Part shown: positions 1 through 7,958 of the stretch, one piece after another
Position numbering within the stretch: the stretch's first letter is position 1
Layout of the letters: every line of letters starts with the position of its first letter
Source of the DNA: an uncultured Pseudomonadota bacterium
GTDB lineage: Bacteria > Pseudomonadota > Gammaproteobacteria > Steroidobacterales > Steroidobacteraceae
Direction: 5' to 3'
Assembly (NCBI GenBank): GCA_946479515.1
Contig: CAMLGF010000006.1
Span: forward strand, 1 to 64,000
DNA: 64,000 bases
Made by a program: the position numbers and the translations under genes
The notes under the pieces: model-generated
What the model saw: only the letters and a program-made list of their open reading frames with translations
Told to the model about the DNA's origin: nothing
Databases searched by the model: none

Positions 1-67
1 CCGCGTGCGCAGGAAGCGCTGGCGAGCGCTCGCGGCAGCCCTGGACGCCGTGGTCGCGGGCGCCTGA
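1..67 (+). CDS. possible C-terminal end of a gene cut by the window edge
   Basis: Frame 2 is open from the left edge to a TGA at 65-67 and encodes 21 residues, starting RVRRKRW and ending in an Ala/Val-rich stretch with a terminal GA. A basic then Ala-rich end is compatible with a real protein, but open frames this short are common in GC-rich DNA. It would run convergent to the beta-lactamase gene. No function can be assigned. Confidence 0.25.
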   Translation, partial: RVRRKRWRALAAALDAVVAGA

Positions 68-94
68 CCCGGCCGTTCGCGACGGAACGCTGCC

Positions 95-961
95 TTACCG
101 CCATTTCTCCCGGCCGACCATGGCGCCGATTTCGGCCTGCGCCGCGCTCAGCGCCCTCACGTCGCGCGTGGACTCGCTCATGTAAACGGCGATGAAGATG
201 GGCCGTCTTCCGGGTGGATAGGCCAGGCACAGGTCGTTGACCGCACCGTTCGCGCCCGTGCCCGTCTTGTCGCCCGCGGGCCAGCCCCTGGGCAGGCCAC
301 CGCGCACGCGGTCGAGACCGGTGCGCGCCGCGGCCAGCCAGTCGATGAGCATGGCGCGCGAGGTCAGCGAGAGAACGTCCTGGGTGAAGATCCTCAACAG
401 CGCATCGACCATGGCGCGCGGCGTGGTGGTGTCGCGCGTGTCGCCGGGCACGTTGCTGTTGAGCTCCATCTCGTTGCGGTCGAGCTGAGTGACCTTGTCG
501 CCGATGCCGCGCATGAACTGCGTGAAACCGGCCGGCCCGCCGATGCCGGCGAGCAGGATGTTCGCCGCGGCATTGTCCCCGTTCACGACCACGGCGGCGC
601 ACAGCTCCGAGATATTGAGCGCGGTGGCGCCGTCCTTGAGCCTGGCTTCCACTACGGGCGAATGCGGCAACAGGTCATCCTTGCCCACGGGCAGCGTGCG
701 CGTGAGGCGGAACGCGCCGTGATCGACCTGCCAGAGCAGCGCGGCGGCCAGCGGCAGCTTGAACGTGGAGGCCATGGCAAAGCGGGACTCGTCGTCGTAG
801 CCGATGCGCCGGCCGCTCTGCGAGTCGAGTATGTGCACGCCCAGGCGCCCGCCGATGCGTTTGTGGATGGCCTTGAGCGTGCGATGCGCGCTCGCAGCCT
901 CGGCCGGCGCCGCGCAGGCGGCGGCGATGGCCAGTGACAGGAGCGCGCGGCGGTTCAACAC
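95..961 (-). CDS. class A beta-lactamase (SDN motif changed to GDN)
   Basis: A 288-residue serine beta-lactamase, the usual class A length. It has an N-terminal export signal (about residues 1-23, ending AEA-A). Visible motifs are STFK at 65-68 (nucleophile Ser65), the omega-loop ExxLN at 164-168 (Glu164, Asn168) and KTG at 232-234. The SDN loop reads G128-D129-N130, so the proton-shuttling Ser130 (Ambler numbering) is Gly, encoded by GGG at 578-580. The family opens beta-lactams in the periplasm; whether this one is fully active is uncertain. The start codon lies three bases after the stop of the upstream channel gene, so the two are probably co-transcribed. The fold assignment is secure; the substrate range is unknown. 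Confidence 0.9.
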   Translation of the reverse strand: MLNRRALLSLAIAAACAAPAEAASAHRTLKAIHKRIGGRLGVHILDSQSGRRIGYDDESRFAMASTFKLPLAAALLWQVDHGAFRLTRTLPVGKDDLLPHSPVVEARLKDGATALNISELCAAVVVNGDNAAANILLAGIGGPAGFTQFMRGIGDKVTQLDRNEMELNSNVPGDTRDTTTPRAMVDALLRIFTQDVLSLTSRAMLIDWLAAARTGLDRVRGGLPRGWPAGDKTGTGANGAVNDLCLAYPPGRRPIFIAVYMSESTRDVRALSAAQAEIGAMVGREKWR

Positions 962-964
962 GGG

Positions 965-2875
965 TCAATCCTCCGCCAGCACGACGATCTTGTCATTCTC
1001 GGCGAACGTGTGTCTCTCCGATTTCTTCGGATTAACGTTCACGCCATAGCCGCGGGACTTGTCGTCCGCGTATTTCATGAGCCGGTAGCCGATGGCGGTC
1101 TCGCCCTTCTGTGCCGCGGCTTCGAGCACGGTGTAGAAATCGACGGCGCTGCCGAGCTTGATGTAGTCGCTCATCGGACGAATGTATATCTCGCTGCCCT
1201 CGGAACTGAACAGGACCCTGAACACCTTGTCGAGGTTCCGGTTCTCCGACAGCTGCGACATCATGAGGCTGACCAGCTTGTCGCTGACGATGAAGTCATC
1301 GGCGCGCGCGATCTGCGCCAGCGCGCGGTTACGGATGTCCATCATCTCGCTGACGATGCTGAGCCGCGTGCCGGCCGCATCGGCGAGATTGCGCAGATGC
1401 AGCAGCGTGATCAGCGTCTTGGCGTCCGCTTCCTGCATCGGCAGGTCGCCGTAGCTCAGCAGGATGACGTGCTCGAAAGTCGCGGCCTTGATGGCCGCCA
1501 GGGTCGCCGCGTGCGTGATGTCGCCGTCGGCGAAGCGGACTTTCTGCCGCTGCATCCGCTTGGCCACGCTCATGAGCGTGTCGCGCACGCCTTCCTGCCG
1601 GCAGATGACGATGGTTTCCGAGCCCGGCGCCACGTAGTTGTCGAGCTCTTCGATGATGGCCTGCGCCTTGCCGTTCCAGCCCAGCATCAGGATGCGCTCC
1701 GGAGCCGGCGGCAGCCGCTCGCGGTTCGACAGCGCGCTGGTGTCGGGCAGCCCCCCACCCGCATCCGGCCGCAGCACCAGCGTGTCGTCGTCCTCGGAGA
1801 TGGCGATGACCTGATCGCCACTGCCGAAGGTGGTGTCCATGGGCGGGTTGATCAGCACCGCGCCGTCGCTGCCACGCATGATGCCCATGACGGTGGAGTC
1901 TTCGTAGGCCGTGATCACCTCGCGATAGGTGCGACCGGCGAGCGCCGCCTCATCCTTGAAGTAGATCTCCGCGCCGTCGAAATCGAGCAGTTCGGTGTAG
2001 ACGACGGAGAGGCCGCTCTGCCGGCAGGTCTGCGCGGTCACGCGCGCGATGAGATCCTCGCCCTGGATGTAGATGGCCTCATCTGCGCCCACCAGCTTCG
2101 CGGCCTCGAGATTCCGCGGCTCGCGGATCTCCGCGACGATGTGATACGGCTGCTGCTTGCGGGCCGGATTGTTGGTGATGGCCAGCACCGACTTGATGAC
2201 GTGGATGTCGGGATTCTCGGTCTCCGGCGCGAGCACGATGATGGACCGCGCCGAGTGCGGGTCGACCACCGCCAGGTCATCGAGGTCCAGTGGATTGCCG
2301 CTGCGGCAGATGACCCTGGTGTTCCGGGTGGTCGGGAATTTCGCCCGGATGTCGTCTTCCATCTCGATCTTGTCGCGCTCGGAGAGGATGACGATGCAGG
2401 GATCCTTCTGGTTTTCGTTGGCGATCAGCAGCTCGCCGATGATGGAGTACACCTTGCTCGACCAGCCCAGGATGAGCGTGAAGCCCTGCTCGATCACGCG
2501 CGAGCGCCCCTTGCGCAACTCGGCGAGCCGCGACTCCAGGCCCGAGGTGATGGTGCCGATGAGAATGCTGACGATGAAGATGCCGCCGATGGTGACGAGC
2601 ATCATCAGCAGGCGCAGCTGCCAGCCGTTGTCACCGGCCACCACGCCCGGGTCCATGGTGCGCAGCAGGCTCTGCCACATGCCCTCGAAGAAGCCGTACG
2701 GGTGTTCGTGATCGGCCGGGTCCTGCCCGATGCGCATGGCCGCCAGAACCAGTGATGCCAGGATGACGATGGTGGCCGAGAGCAGTGCCAGCCAGCCGAT
2801 GATGGCGATGGTGCCCCTGGAGAGCGTGTTCTCGAAGCGATAGCGCAGCCGGTCGCGCCAGGTGATCTCAGGCAT
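965..2875 (-). CDS. CASTOR/POLLUX-type ion channel with two RCK (TrkA-N-like) domains
   Basis: A 636-residue inner-membrane protein. Two hydrophobic helices (about 22-47 and 86-110) flank a pore-like loop containing the MDPG motif seen in bacterial relatives of plant CASTOR/POLLUX channels. Two nucleotide-binding RCK-like domains follow: one starts near LILGWSSKV (about 133) and the second near RILMLGWNGKA (about 395). In the family these domains gate cation flux. Relatives are often labelled as TrkA-like NAD-binding proteins. It lies three bases upstream of the beta-lactamase, an unusual pairing. The ion specificity cannot be read from sequence. The ATG at 2875 gives the full first helix. 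Confidence 0.85.
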   Translation of the reverse strand: MPEITWRDRLRYRFENTLSRGTIAIIGWLALLSATIVILASLVLAAMRIGQDPADHEHPYGFFEGMWQSLLRTMDPGVVAGDNGWQLRLLMMLVTIGGIFIVSILIGTITSGLESRLAELRKGRSRVIEQGFTLILGWSSKVYSIIGELLIANENQKDPCIVILSERDKIEMEDDIRAKFPTTRNTRVICRSGNPLDLDDLAVVDPHSARSIIVLAPETENPDIHVIKSVLAITNNPARKQQPYHIVAEIREPRNLEAAKLVGADEAIYIQGEDLIARVTAQTCRQSGLSVVYTELLDFDGAEIYFKDEAALAGRTYREVITAYEDSTVMGIMRGSDGAVLINPPMDTTFGSGDQVIAISEDDDTLVLRPDAGGGLPDTSALSNRERLPPAPERILMLGWNGKAQAIIEELDNYVAPGSETIVICRQEGVRDTLMSVAKRMQRQKVRFADGDITHAATLAAIKAATFEHVILLSYGDLPMQEADAKTLITLLHLRNLADAAGTRLSIVSEMMDIRNRALAQIARADDFIVSDKLVSLMMSQLSENRNLDKVFRVLFSSEGSEIYIRPMSDYIKLGSAVDFYTVLEAAAQKGETAIGYRLMKYADDKSRGYGVNVNPKKSERHTFAENDKIVVLAED

Positions 2876-2921
2876 GCGCCCCTCCCAAGGCTGAAAGCTC
2901 GACCCGGATCTTAGACAGAAT

Positions 2922-3191
2922 TCAGGGAAGTGGGGCCCTTCCGCCGCGCGTCACGACGATGTCGACGCTGTCGCTCTGGGGATCGTAGACGATCACCGCC
3001 TCGCGCCGCTCGAGCTGGCGCCGCACGTCGGCCACCTTGCTCTCGAACGTGGCATCGCGCTCGCCATAGTCGGTGCCCTCGCGCAACACGAACGACTCGA
3101 TGACGGCGCGCAGGGTCTGCGGCGCGAGCTCGGCGTGGGGAACTTCGACGGGCCCGCCTTCTGGCGCTGATGTGTCCTGGTCTTCGCTCAC
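2922..3191 (-). CDS. yheU: YheU family protein (UPF0270)
   Basis: An 89-residue cytoplasmic protein. The block from about residue 18 contains ESFVLREGTDYGE, followed by KVADVRRQLERREAVIVYD, which is the signature of Escherichia coli YheU. Its function is unknown. The acidic first 15 residues extend beyond the usual start. The GTG start at 3191 overlaps the TGA of the upstream DoxX-like gene as GTGA, which decides the start and implies translational coupling. An in-frame extension continues far upstream but only overlaps the DoxX-like gene and is not plausible. Confidence 0.85.
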   Translation of the reverse strand: MSEDQDTSAPEGGPVEVPHAELAPQTLRAVIESFVLREGTDYGERDATFESKVADVRRQLERREAVIVYDPQSDSVDIVVTRGGRAPLP

Positions 3192-3916
3192 GCCTCGATT
3201 GTGGCGTATTTCCGCACCAGCAGCGCAGCGCCGGTGAGCAGGGTCGAGACACCGAGCATGACCCACTCCACGTGCTGATCGGGCGCCGCGATCACGCGCG
3301 GCAGATGCAGCAGCAGCACGAATGAAGCCATCATGCCGGCCTCGCAGGTCGCGGCGAGCCTCGCGCGGACCCCGCTCAGCAGCGCCAGACCCGCGAGCAG
3401 GTGTCCGGCGCCCGTGGCCCAGGCCCAGAAGGTCTTGAAGGGCATCCAGCCGGGCACCATCGACGCGGTGAAATCGATGTAGTTGAAGTGCGCGAATCCG
3501 AACACGACGGCGCTGGCGCCGGCGAGCAGGCGCGCGGCCAGCGACACGCGGCCGCGCCAGCTCCCGGCATGCGCGGCGAGCAGCGCCAGCGCGCCGGTGG
3601 TCATGAAGGCGATCTCCGCCGGGCTGTTCCAGGCGCCGATGTGCCCCGAGGATGCGATGGCCAGGGGTAGATTGAGCGCCAGCGTCCACGCAGCGAGCAG
3701 GATGGCGAGCAGCAGCGCAGCCGCCTTTGCGAATCTCGGCAGGAGCAACGCGCCGCCGCCCGCCGCCAGCAACGCGCCGGCCGCGTACGCGAGCGGCGTG
3801 CGCGCCGGCAATTCCGCGGGCACCGGTTGCCACTGCAGCGCGAAGTCCTGGAAGCAGATGCCGACGGCGCCCAGCAATACCGCGCCAGCGGCGTACACGA
3901 TCGAATGCTTGTTCAT
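3188..3916 (-). CDS. DoxX-like integral membrane protein
   Basis: 242 residues with about seven hydrophobic segments spread over the whole length. The central part includes FGFAHFNYIDFTASMVPGWMP, close to the DoxX/SURF4-type core in which a conserved H-F-x-x-x-x-F is followed by a PGW(L/M)P motif. Members are small inner-membrane proteins of poorly defined redox or stress function. It overlaps yheU by four bases, and its start is about 20 bases downstream of the cytochrome bd small-subunit gene, so all five genes from cydA to yheU may form one transcript. The family call is moderate; the role is unknown. Confidence 0.7.
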   Translation of the reverse strand: MNKHSIVYAAGAVLLGAVGICFQDFALQWQPVPAELPARTPLAYAAGALLAAGGGALLLPRFAKAAALLLAILLAAWTLALNLPLAIASSGHIGAWNSPAEIAFMTTGALALLAAHAGSWRGRVSLAARLLAGASAVVFGFAHFNYIDFTASMVPGWMPFKTFWAWATGAGHLLAGLALLSGVRARLAATCEAGMMASFVLLLHLPRVIAAPDQHVEWVMLGVSTLLTGAALLVRKYATIEA

Positions 3917-3937
3917 GCAGACCCCCGGGTTGAGGGT

Positions 3938-4069
3938 CTACTTTAACCACCATCGCAGCAGCAAGCTAACTACTCCGAGAGAGACGACGCTCGCGACCCA
4001 GATGAGGGCCATCCAGCCGAGGCGCCTGGCGAATGGCGCTTCTTCGGGACGCGCGCGATCGGCGGCCAT
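3938..4069 (-). CDS. DUF2474 small subunit of cytochrome bd oxidase (CydX-like)
   Basis: A 43-residue protein with a charged N-terminus, then a single transmembrane helix (RRLGWMALIWVASVVSLGVV) and a short basic end. DUF2474 proteins are encoded directly after cydB in cyanide-insensitive-type bd oxidase operons and are thought to stabilise the complex as CydX does. The ATG at 4069 shares one base with the TGA of cydB (TGATG), fixing the start. The gene is below usual gene-finder length limits and is easily missed. Confidence 0.85.
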   Translation of the reverse strand: MAADRARPEEAPFARRLGWMALIWVASVVSLGVVSLLLRWWLK

Positions 4070-5076
4070 CAGTGGTAGCCCTCGTGCGCCACCTTGCCGC
4101 GGAACACCCAGTACGACCAGGCGGTGTACGCGAGGATCAGCGGCACCAGCACGGCCGCGCCCACGAGCATGAAGGCCTGGCTGCTGGCCGGCGCCGCCGC
4201 ACTGTCGAGCGTGATGGAGTTCGGGATGAGATAGGGATACATGCTGATGCCGAGGCCCACGAAGCTCAGCGCGAACACCGCGAGCGTCAGCACGAAGGGC
4301 GCGAGCTCGTAGTCGCGGCGCAGGCTGCGCACGAAGCGCCAGGTGAGGATGCAGATGATCAGCGGCACCTGCGCCGTGAACAGCACGCGCGGCATGGAGA
4401 ACCAGCGGTCCCAGTACTGGTCGCCCATGAACGGCGTGTAGGCGCTCACCGCGAGGATGCAGGCCAGGGTGATCGGCGCCCAGATGCGCATCAGGCGGCG
4501 CGCGTGCTTCTGCGTCTCGCCGTCCGTCTTCCAGTTCAGCCAACAGGCGCCGAGCAGCGAGTACCCGGCCACCACGCTGAAGCCCGTGAGCAGGCTGAAC
4601 GGCGTGAGCCAGTCCCACCAGCCGCCCGCGTACGCCCGCCCCTCGATGGCGATGCCCTGGAGCAAGGCGCCGAGCGTGATGCCCTGCGCGAGCGCCGCCA
4701 GCAGCGAGCCCGCGGTGAAGGCGAAGTCCCAGATCGCGCGATGCGCCGGATCGCGCCAGCGGAACTCGAACGCGACCCCGCGAAACACCAGCGCGAGCAG
4801 CATGGCGATCAGCGGCGCGTACAGCGCCGACATCACGATGGCATACGCCAGTGGGAACGCCGCCAGCAAGCCACCACCGCCGAGCACCAGCCAGGTCTCG
4901 TTGCCGTCCCACACCGGCGCGATGGAATTCATCGCCGTGTCGCGCTCGCGCCCGACGCCGAAACAGGGAAACAGGATGCCGATACCGAGATCGAAGCCAT
5001 CCATGACCACGTACATGAATACCGCGAACGCGAGTATCGCGGCCCAGACATTGGTCAGTGCCGCGCTCTCAGCCAT
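4069..5076 (-). CDS. cydB: cytochrome bd-type quinol oxidase subunit II
   Basis: A 335-residue polytopic inner-membrane protein. The N-terminus carries the CydB signature YVVMDGFDLGIGIL, followed by NSIAPVWDGNETWLV. About eight further hydrophobic segments are visible. CydB pairs with CydA to oxidise quinol and reduce O2 to water. The ATG at 5076 was chosen because it starts the conserved N-terminus; an in-frame ATG 60 bases upstream would add an arginine-rich leader inside cydA. The gene overlaps the end of cydA by 8 bases and couples to DUF2474 downstream. Confidence 0.95.
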   Translation of the reverse strand: MAESAALTNVWAAILAFAVFMYVVMDGFDLGIGILFPCFGVGRERDTAMNSIAPVWDGNETWLVLGGGGLLAAFPLAYAIVMSALYAPLIAMLLALVFRGVAFEFRWRDPAHRAIWDFAFTAGSLLAALAQGITLGALLQGIAIEGRAYAGGWWDWLTPFSLLTGFSVVAGYSLLGACWLNWKTDGETQKHARRLMRIWAPITLACILAVSAYTPFMGDQYWDRWFSMPRVLFTAQVPLIICILTWRFVRSLRRDYELAPFVLTLAVFALSFVGLGISMYPYLIPNSITLDSAAAPASSQAFMLVGAAVLVPLILAYTAWSYWVFRGKVAHEGYH

Positions 5077-6490
5077 GCGTGGTCTCCGGTAGTTGGCCGG
5101 ACTGCAGCGCCTGCGCGGACGTGATGCCGGCCGCATGCGCCGGCGTGTGCGGGTGATCGGGCTCGCTCGGTTGCGGTGGCTTGGACATGAGCTTGAACAA
5201 ATACCACGTGCCCATGCCGAACACCGCGAAGTACACGATGACGAACGCCAGGAGCGAAGCGGCCACGGCCGGCGCCGCGAGCGGCGACACGGACTCCGCG
5301 GTGCGCATCAGGCCGTAGACCGTGAACGGCTGGCGCCCGACCTCGGTGGTGACCCAGCCCGCGATCACCGCGACGAAGCCCGACGGCCCCATCACCAGCG
5401 CGAAACGCTGCAGCGCGCGCCAGTCGTACAGCTTCCGCGCGGCGCGCGCGACCAGGCTCCAGGCGCCCAGCAGCAGCATGAGCAGACCCAGACCCACCAT
5501 GATACGGAACGACCAGAACACCACTTTCACCGGCGGGCGATTCTCGGGCGCGATGCTGTCGAGACCCGCGAGCGGCGCGTCGGCATCGTGCTTGAGGATC
5601 AACGAGGAGAGCCCGGGCACTTCGATGGCGTGCTCCATACGCTGGGACTCGTCGTTCGGAATGCCGAACAACACCAGCGGCGCGCCGTGCGGATGACTCT
5701 GGTAGTGGCCTTCCATGGCCATCACCTTCGCGGGTTGATGCTCGAGCGTGTTGAGGCCATGAAGGTCGCCGACGAACACCTGCAGCGGGGCGACCAGCGC
5801 CGCCATCCACATGGCCATGGAGAACATCTTGCGCGCGTGTTCCCGCCCCGAGTCCTTCAACAGGTGCCACGCGCCGACCGCACCCACCGCCAGCGCGGTA
5901 GTGAGGTACGCGGCGATCACGGTATGCGCCAGTCGGTACGGAAAACTGGGGTTGAAGATGATGGGCAGCCATCCGGCGGCGGGCACGAACTGACCGGCGG
6001 CGTTCAGCGTGTGGCCCTGCGGAGTCTGCATCCAGCTGTTCACGCTCAGGATCCAGAACGCCGAGATGAAGGTGCCGACGGCCACCATGAGCGTGGCGAG
6101 GAAGTGCAGTCGCCGGCCGACCTTCTGCATGCCGAACAACATGACCCCGAGAAAGCCGGCCTCGAGAAAAAAGGCGGTCAGCACCTCGTAGGCCATGAGC
6201 GGGCCGATCACCGGGCCTGCGCGATCGGAGAACACCGACCAGTTGGTGCCGAACTGGTATGACATCACGATGCCCGAGACCACGCCCATCGCGAAGGTGA
6301 CGGCGAAGATCTTCAACCAGTATTTGTACAGATCCAGGTAGACCGCTTTGCCGGTCTTCAGCCACAGCGCCTCGAGCACGGCGAGGTAACTGGCGAGGCC
6401 GATGGAAAACGCGGGAAAGATGAAATGGAAGCTGAGTGTGAACGCGAACTGGAAGCGCGCCAGCAGCAGTGCATCGGCGTCGGAAAACAT
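5069..6490 (-). CDS. cydA: cytochrome bd-type quinol oxidase subunit I (CIO type)
   Basis: A 473-residue haem-bearing subunit. Visible landmarks are His22 in the first helix (haem ligand position), the helix with YEVLTAFFLEAGFLG (conserved acidic residues of the proton path), YRLAHT (haem b558 ligand His) and the GWVTTEVGRQPF signature near 390. The region between helices 6 and 7 is short, as in the CioA/short-Q-loop class rather than E. coli CydA. This class is often cyanide-tolerant and used under low oxygen or stress. It is the first gene of the cydAB-DUF2474 operon. The 196 bases upstream hold no convincing gene and presumably the promoter. Confidence 0.95.
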   Translation of the reverse strand: MFSDADALLLARFQFAFTLSFHFIFPAFSIGLASYLAVLEALWLKTGKAVYLDLYKYWLKIFAVTFAMGVVSGIVMSYQFGTNWSVFSDRAGPVIGPLMAYEVLTAFFLEAGFLGVMLFGMQKVGRRLHFLATLMVAVGTFISAFWILSVNSWMQTPQGHTLNAAGQFVPAAGWLPIIFNPSFPYRLAHTVIAAYLTTALAVGAVGAWHLLKDSGREHARKMFSMAMWMAALVAPLQVFVGDLHGLNTLEHQPAKVMAMEGHYQSHPHGAPLVLFGIPNDESQRMEHAIEVPGLSSLILKHDADAPLAGLDSIAPENRPPVKVVFWSFRIMVGLGLLMLLLGAWSLVARAARKLYDWRALQRFALVMGPSGFVAVIAGWVTTEVGRQPFTVYGLMRTAESVSPLAAPAVAASLLAFVIVYFAVFGMGTWYLFKLMSKPPQPSEPDHPHTPAHAAGITSAQALQSGQLPETTHG

Positions 6491-6686
6491 GCGGGCATCT
6501 TACGCCCGCGAAATTGCGGTCGCAGTAGTACACTTCCGACGCAAGCAACCGCCGTTCGCCAGGAGCACGGCAGCGCGAATCCCGCGCCGGCCAGCGCGGC
6601 GGATCGATGAGCGCGCAGCGCGGTAGTTTGCTTCCAGGAAGGTGCCCCCCCTGAGCGAGCGCGCGCCCGCGAGGCACCAGGGGAGT

Positions 6687-7004
6687 TCAGCTGCCGGGCA
6701 CCAGCGCACGCAGGCGCGCGAGCTCGCATTCCAGGTCACGCACGCGCTCCAGCAGCTGCAATGCAACCGCCAGCCCGCGGGTGTCCAGCTCGAAATCATC
6801 GCGCAATCGACACGCCGTGCGTGCCAGGGTCACGACGCGCGCGCTGAAAGCCAGCTCACCGCCCGGCGCGTCGCGCGCCGGCAGCGCCCCGGTGCCGACC
6901 AGCTCGAGGAGCTCCGCCTCTGTCAGGCCGGACACTTCCATGAGCTCGGTCAGACTAACTACCCTGTGTTCGTCCAGCCACAACACTTCGGTTTCACCGG
7001 TCAT
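6687..7004 (-). CDS. cbpM: chaperone modulator CbpM
   Basis: A 105-residue protein with a MerR-like fold: VSLTELMEVSGLTEAELLELV near residues 16-36 forms the helix-turn-helix-like part, followed by a helical segment rich in Leu and Arg. CbpM binds the J domain of CbpA and inhibits its co-chaperone activity. The ATG overlaps the TGA of cbpA (ATGA at 7001-7004), the standard cbpA-cbpM arrangement. This context makes the call firm despite low general conservation. Confidence 0.9.
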   Translation of the reverse strand: MTGETEVLWLDEHRVVSLTELMEVSGLTEAELLELVGTGALPARDAPGGELAFSARVVTLARTACRLRDDFELDTRGLAVALQLLERVRDLECELARLRALVPGS

Positions 7005-7948
7005 GGACTCTCTCCGCTGAAGTGCTTGCGCGGATTGAATGTCGACCCCTGCGCCAGTTCCTCGTACAACCTGCGCTCGCGCTCGTCGGCCGGCGGCACC
7101 ACCACTTGCAGCACGGCGTACTGATCGCCGGCGCCGCCGCGCGGCATCGGCAGGCCGCGTCCGGCGAGCCGCAGCTTCTGGTTCGATGCCGCGCCCGCCG
7201 GCACCTTGAGATTGACCGCGCCGGCCAGCGTGGGTACTTGCACGGTGGCGCCGAGAGCGGCTTCCCAGGGCGTGAGCGGCACGTCGACGTACAAATCGTG
7301 GCCGGTGGCGCGATACCAGGGATGCGGCCTGAGGGCGATGTCCAGATAGAGATCGCCGTCGCGCCCGCCGTTGAAGCCTTTGCCGCCCTTGCCTGGCAGC
7401 CGCAACCGCTGGCCGTCGACCGCGCCCGGCGCGATGCGCGCCTTCACGGTGTGCGGTACGCGGCGCAGGGTTCCCTGCGCGTCGTACTCGGGCAGGGACA
7501 GGTTCAAGGACAGCGTGGTTCCGCGAAACGCGTCTTCGATCGCGATTTCCACCGGCACCTCGAAATCCTGGCCCGGCATGCCGCGCGCGCCGCCGCGACC
7601 GGAGCCACCGTCACCCGCCTGGCGGCCGCCGAATCGCGCGAACAGATCGGAGAAATCCAGATCCTCGAACGCGAACTGCTCGCCGCCATGTTGGCGCGCC
7701 CAGTCCGGCGGCGGGCGGAAGTCCTCGCCCTGCGGACGGCTGCCGAGGGCGTCATAGGCAGCGCGCTTTTCCGGGTCCTTGAGCGTCTGCCAGGCCTCGC
7801 CGATTTCCTTGAAACGCGTCTCGGCGCCGGGCTCCTTGGAGACGTCCGGGTGATATTTCTGCGCCAGTCGACGATACGCTTTCTTGATTTCGTCGGCCGA
7901 GGCGCCGCGCTCGACGCCGAGCGCGGCGTAGTAGTCCGTGTATTTCAT
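7001..7948 (-). CDS. cbpA: DnaJ-class co-chaperone CbpA
   Basis: A 315-residue type II J protein. The N-terminal J domain has HPD at 33-35. A Gly/Phe-containing linker follows, then two beta-sandwich substrate-binding domains (VPVEIAIEDAFRGTT, then DLYVDVPLTPWEAALGATV). There is no cysteine-rich zinc finger, which separates it from DnaJ. CbpA stimulates DnaK and, in E. coli, also binds curved DNA. It is translationally coupled to cbpM, its inhibitor. Confidence 0.93.
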   Translation of the reverse strand: MKYTDYYAALGVERGASADEIKKAYRRLAQKYHPDVSKEPGAETRFKEIGEAWQTLKDPEKRAAYDALGSRPQGEDFRPPPDWARQHGGEQFAFEDLDFSDLFARFGGRQAGDGGSGRGGARGMPGQDFEVPVEIAIEDAFRGTTLSLNLSLPEYDAQGTLRRVPHTVKARIAPGAVDGQRLRLPGKGGKGFNGGRDGDLYLDIALRPHPWYRATGHDLYVDVPLTPWEAALGATVQVPTLAGAVNLKVPAGAASNQKLRLAGRGLPMPRGGAGDQYAVLQVVVPPADERERRLYEELAQGSTFNPRKHFSGESP

Positions 7949-7958
7949 CGGCCTTCGC

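Noticed and set aside
1010..2755. A 581-codon open frame antisense to the channel gene.
   Set aside because: It mirrors the real gene in GC-rich DNA, is His/Arg/Gln-rich and shows no family motifs. Similar long mirrors occur opposite rho, plsB, the M13 peptidase and DUF1302.
2922..3953. A 343-codon frame running through the DoxX-like gene into yheU.
   Set aside because: Only its last 89 codons show YheU sequence; the upstream part overlaps the DoxX-like gene out of frame and is Arg/Ala-rich.
3938..4912. A 324-codon frame through cydB ending in the DUF2474 sequence.
   Set aside because: Only the last 43 codons are real. The rest is cydB read in another frame; the TGATG overlap fixes the true start.
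6491..6686. Short open frames upstream of cydA.
   Set aside because: They are Cys/Arg-rich, overlap each other on both strands and lack ribosome sites; the stretch is treated as promoter DNA.
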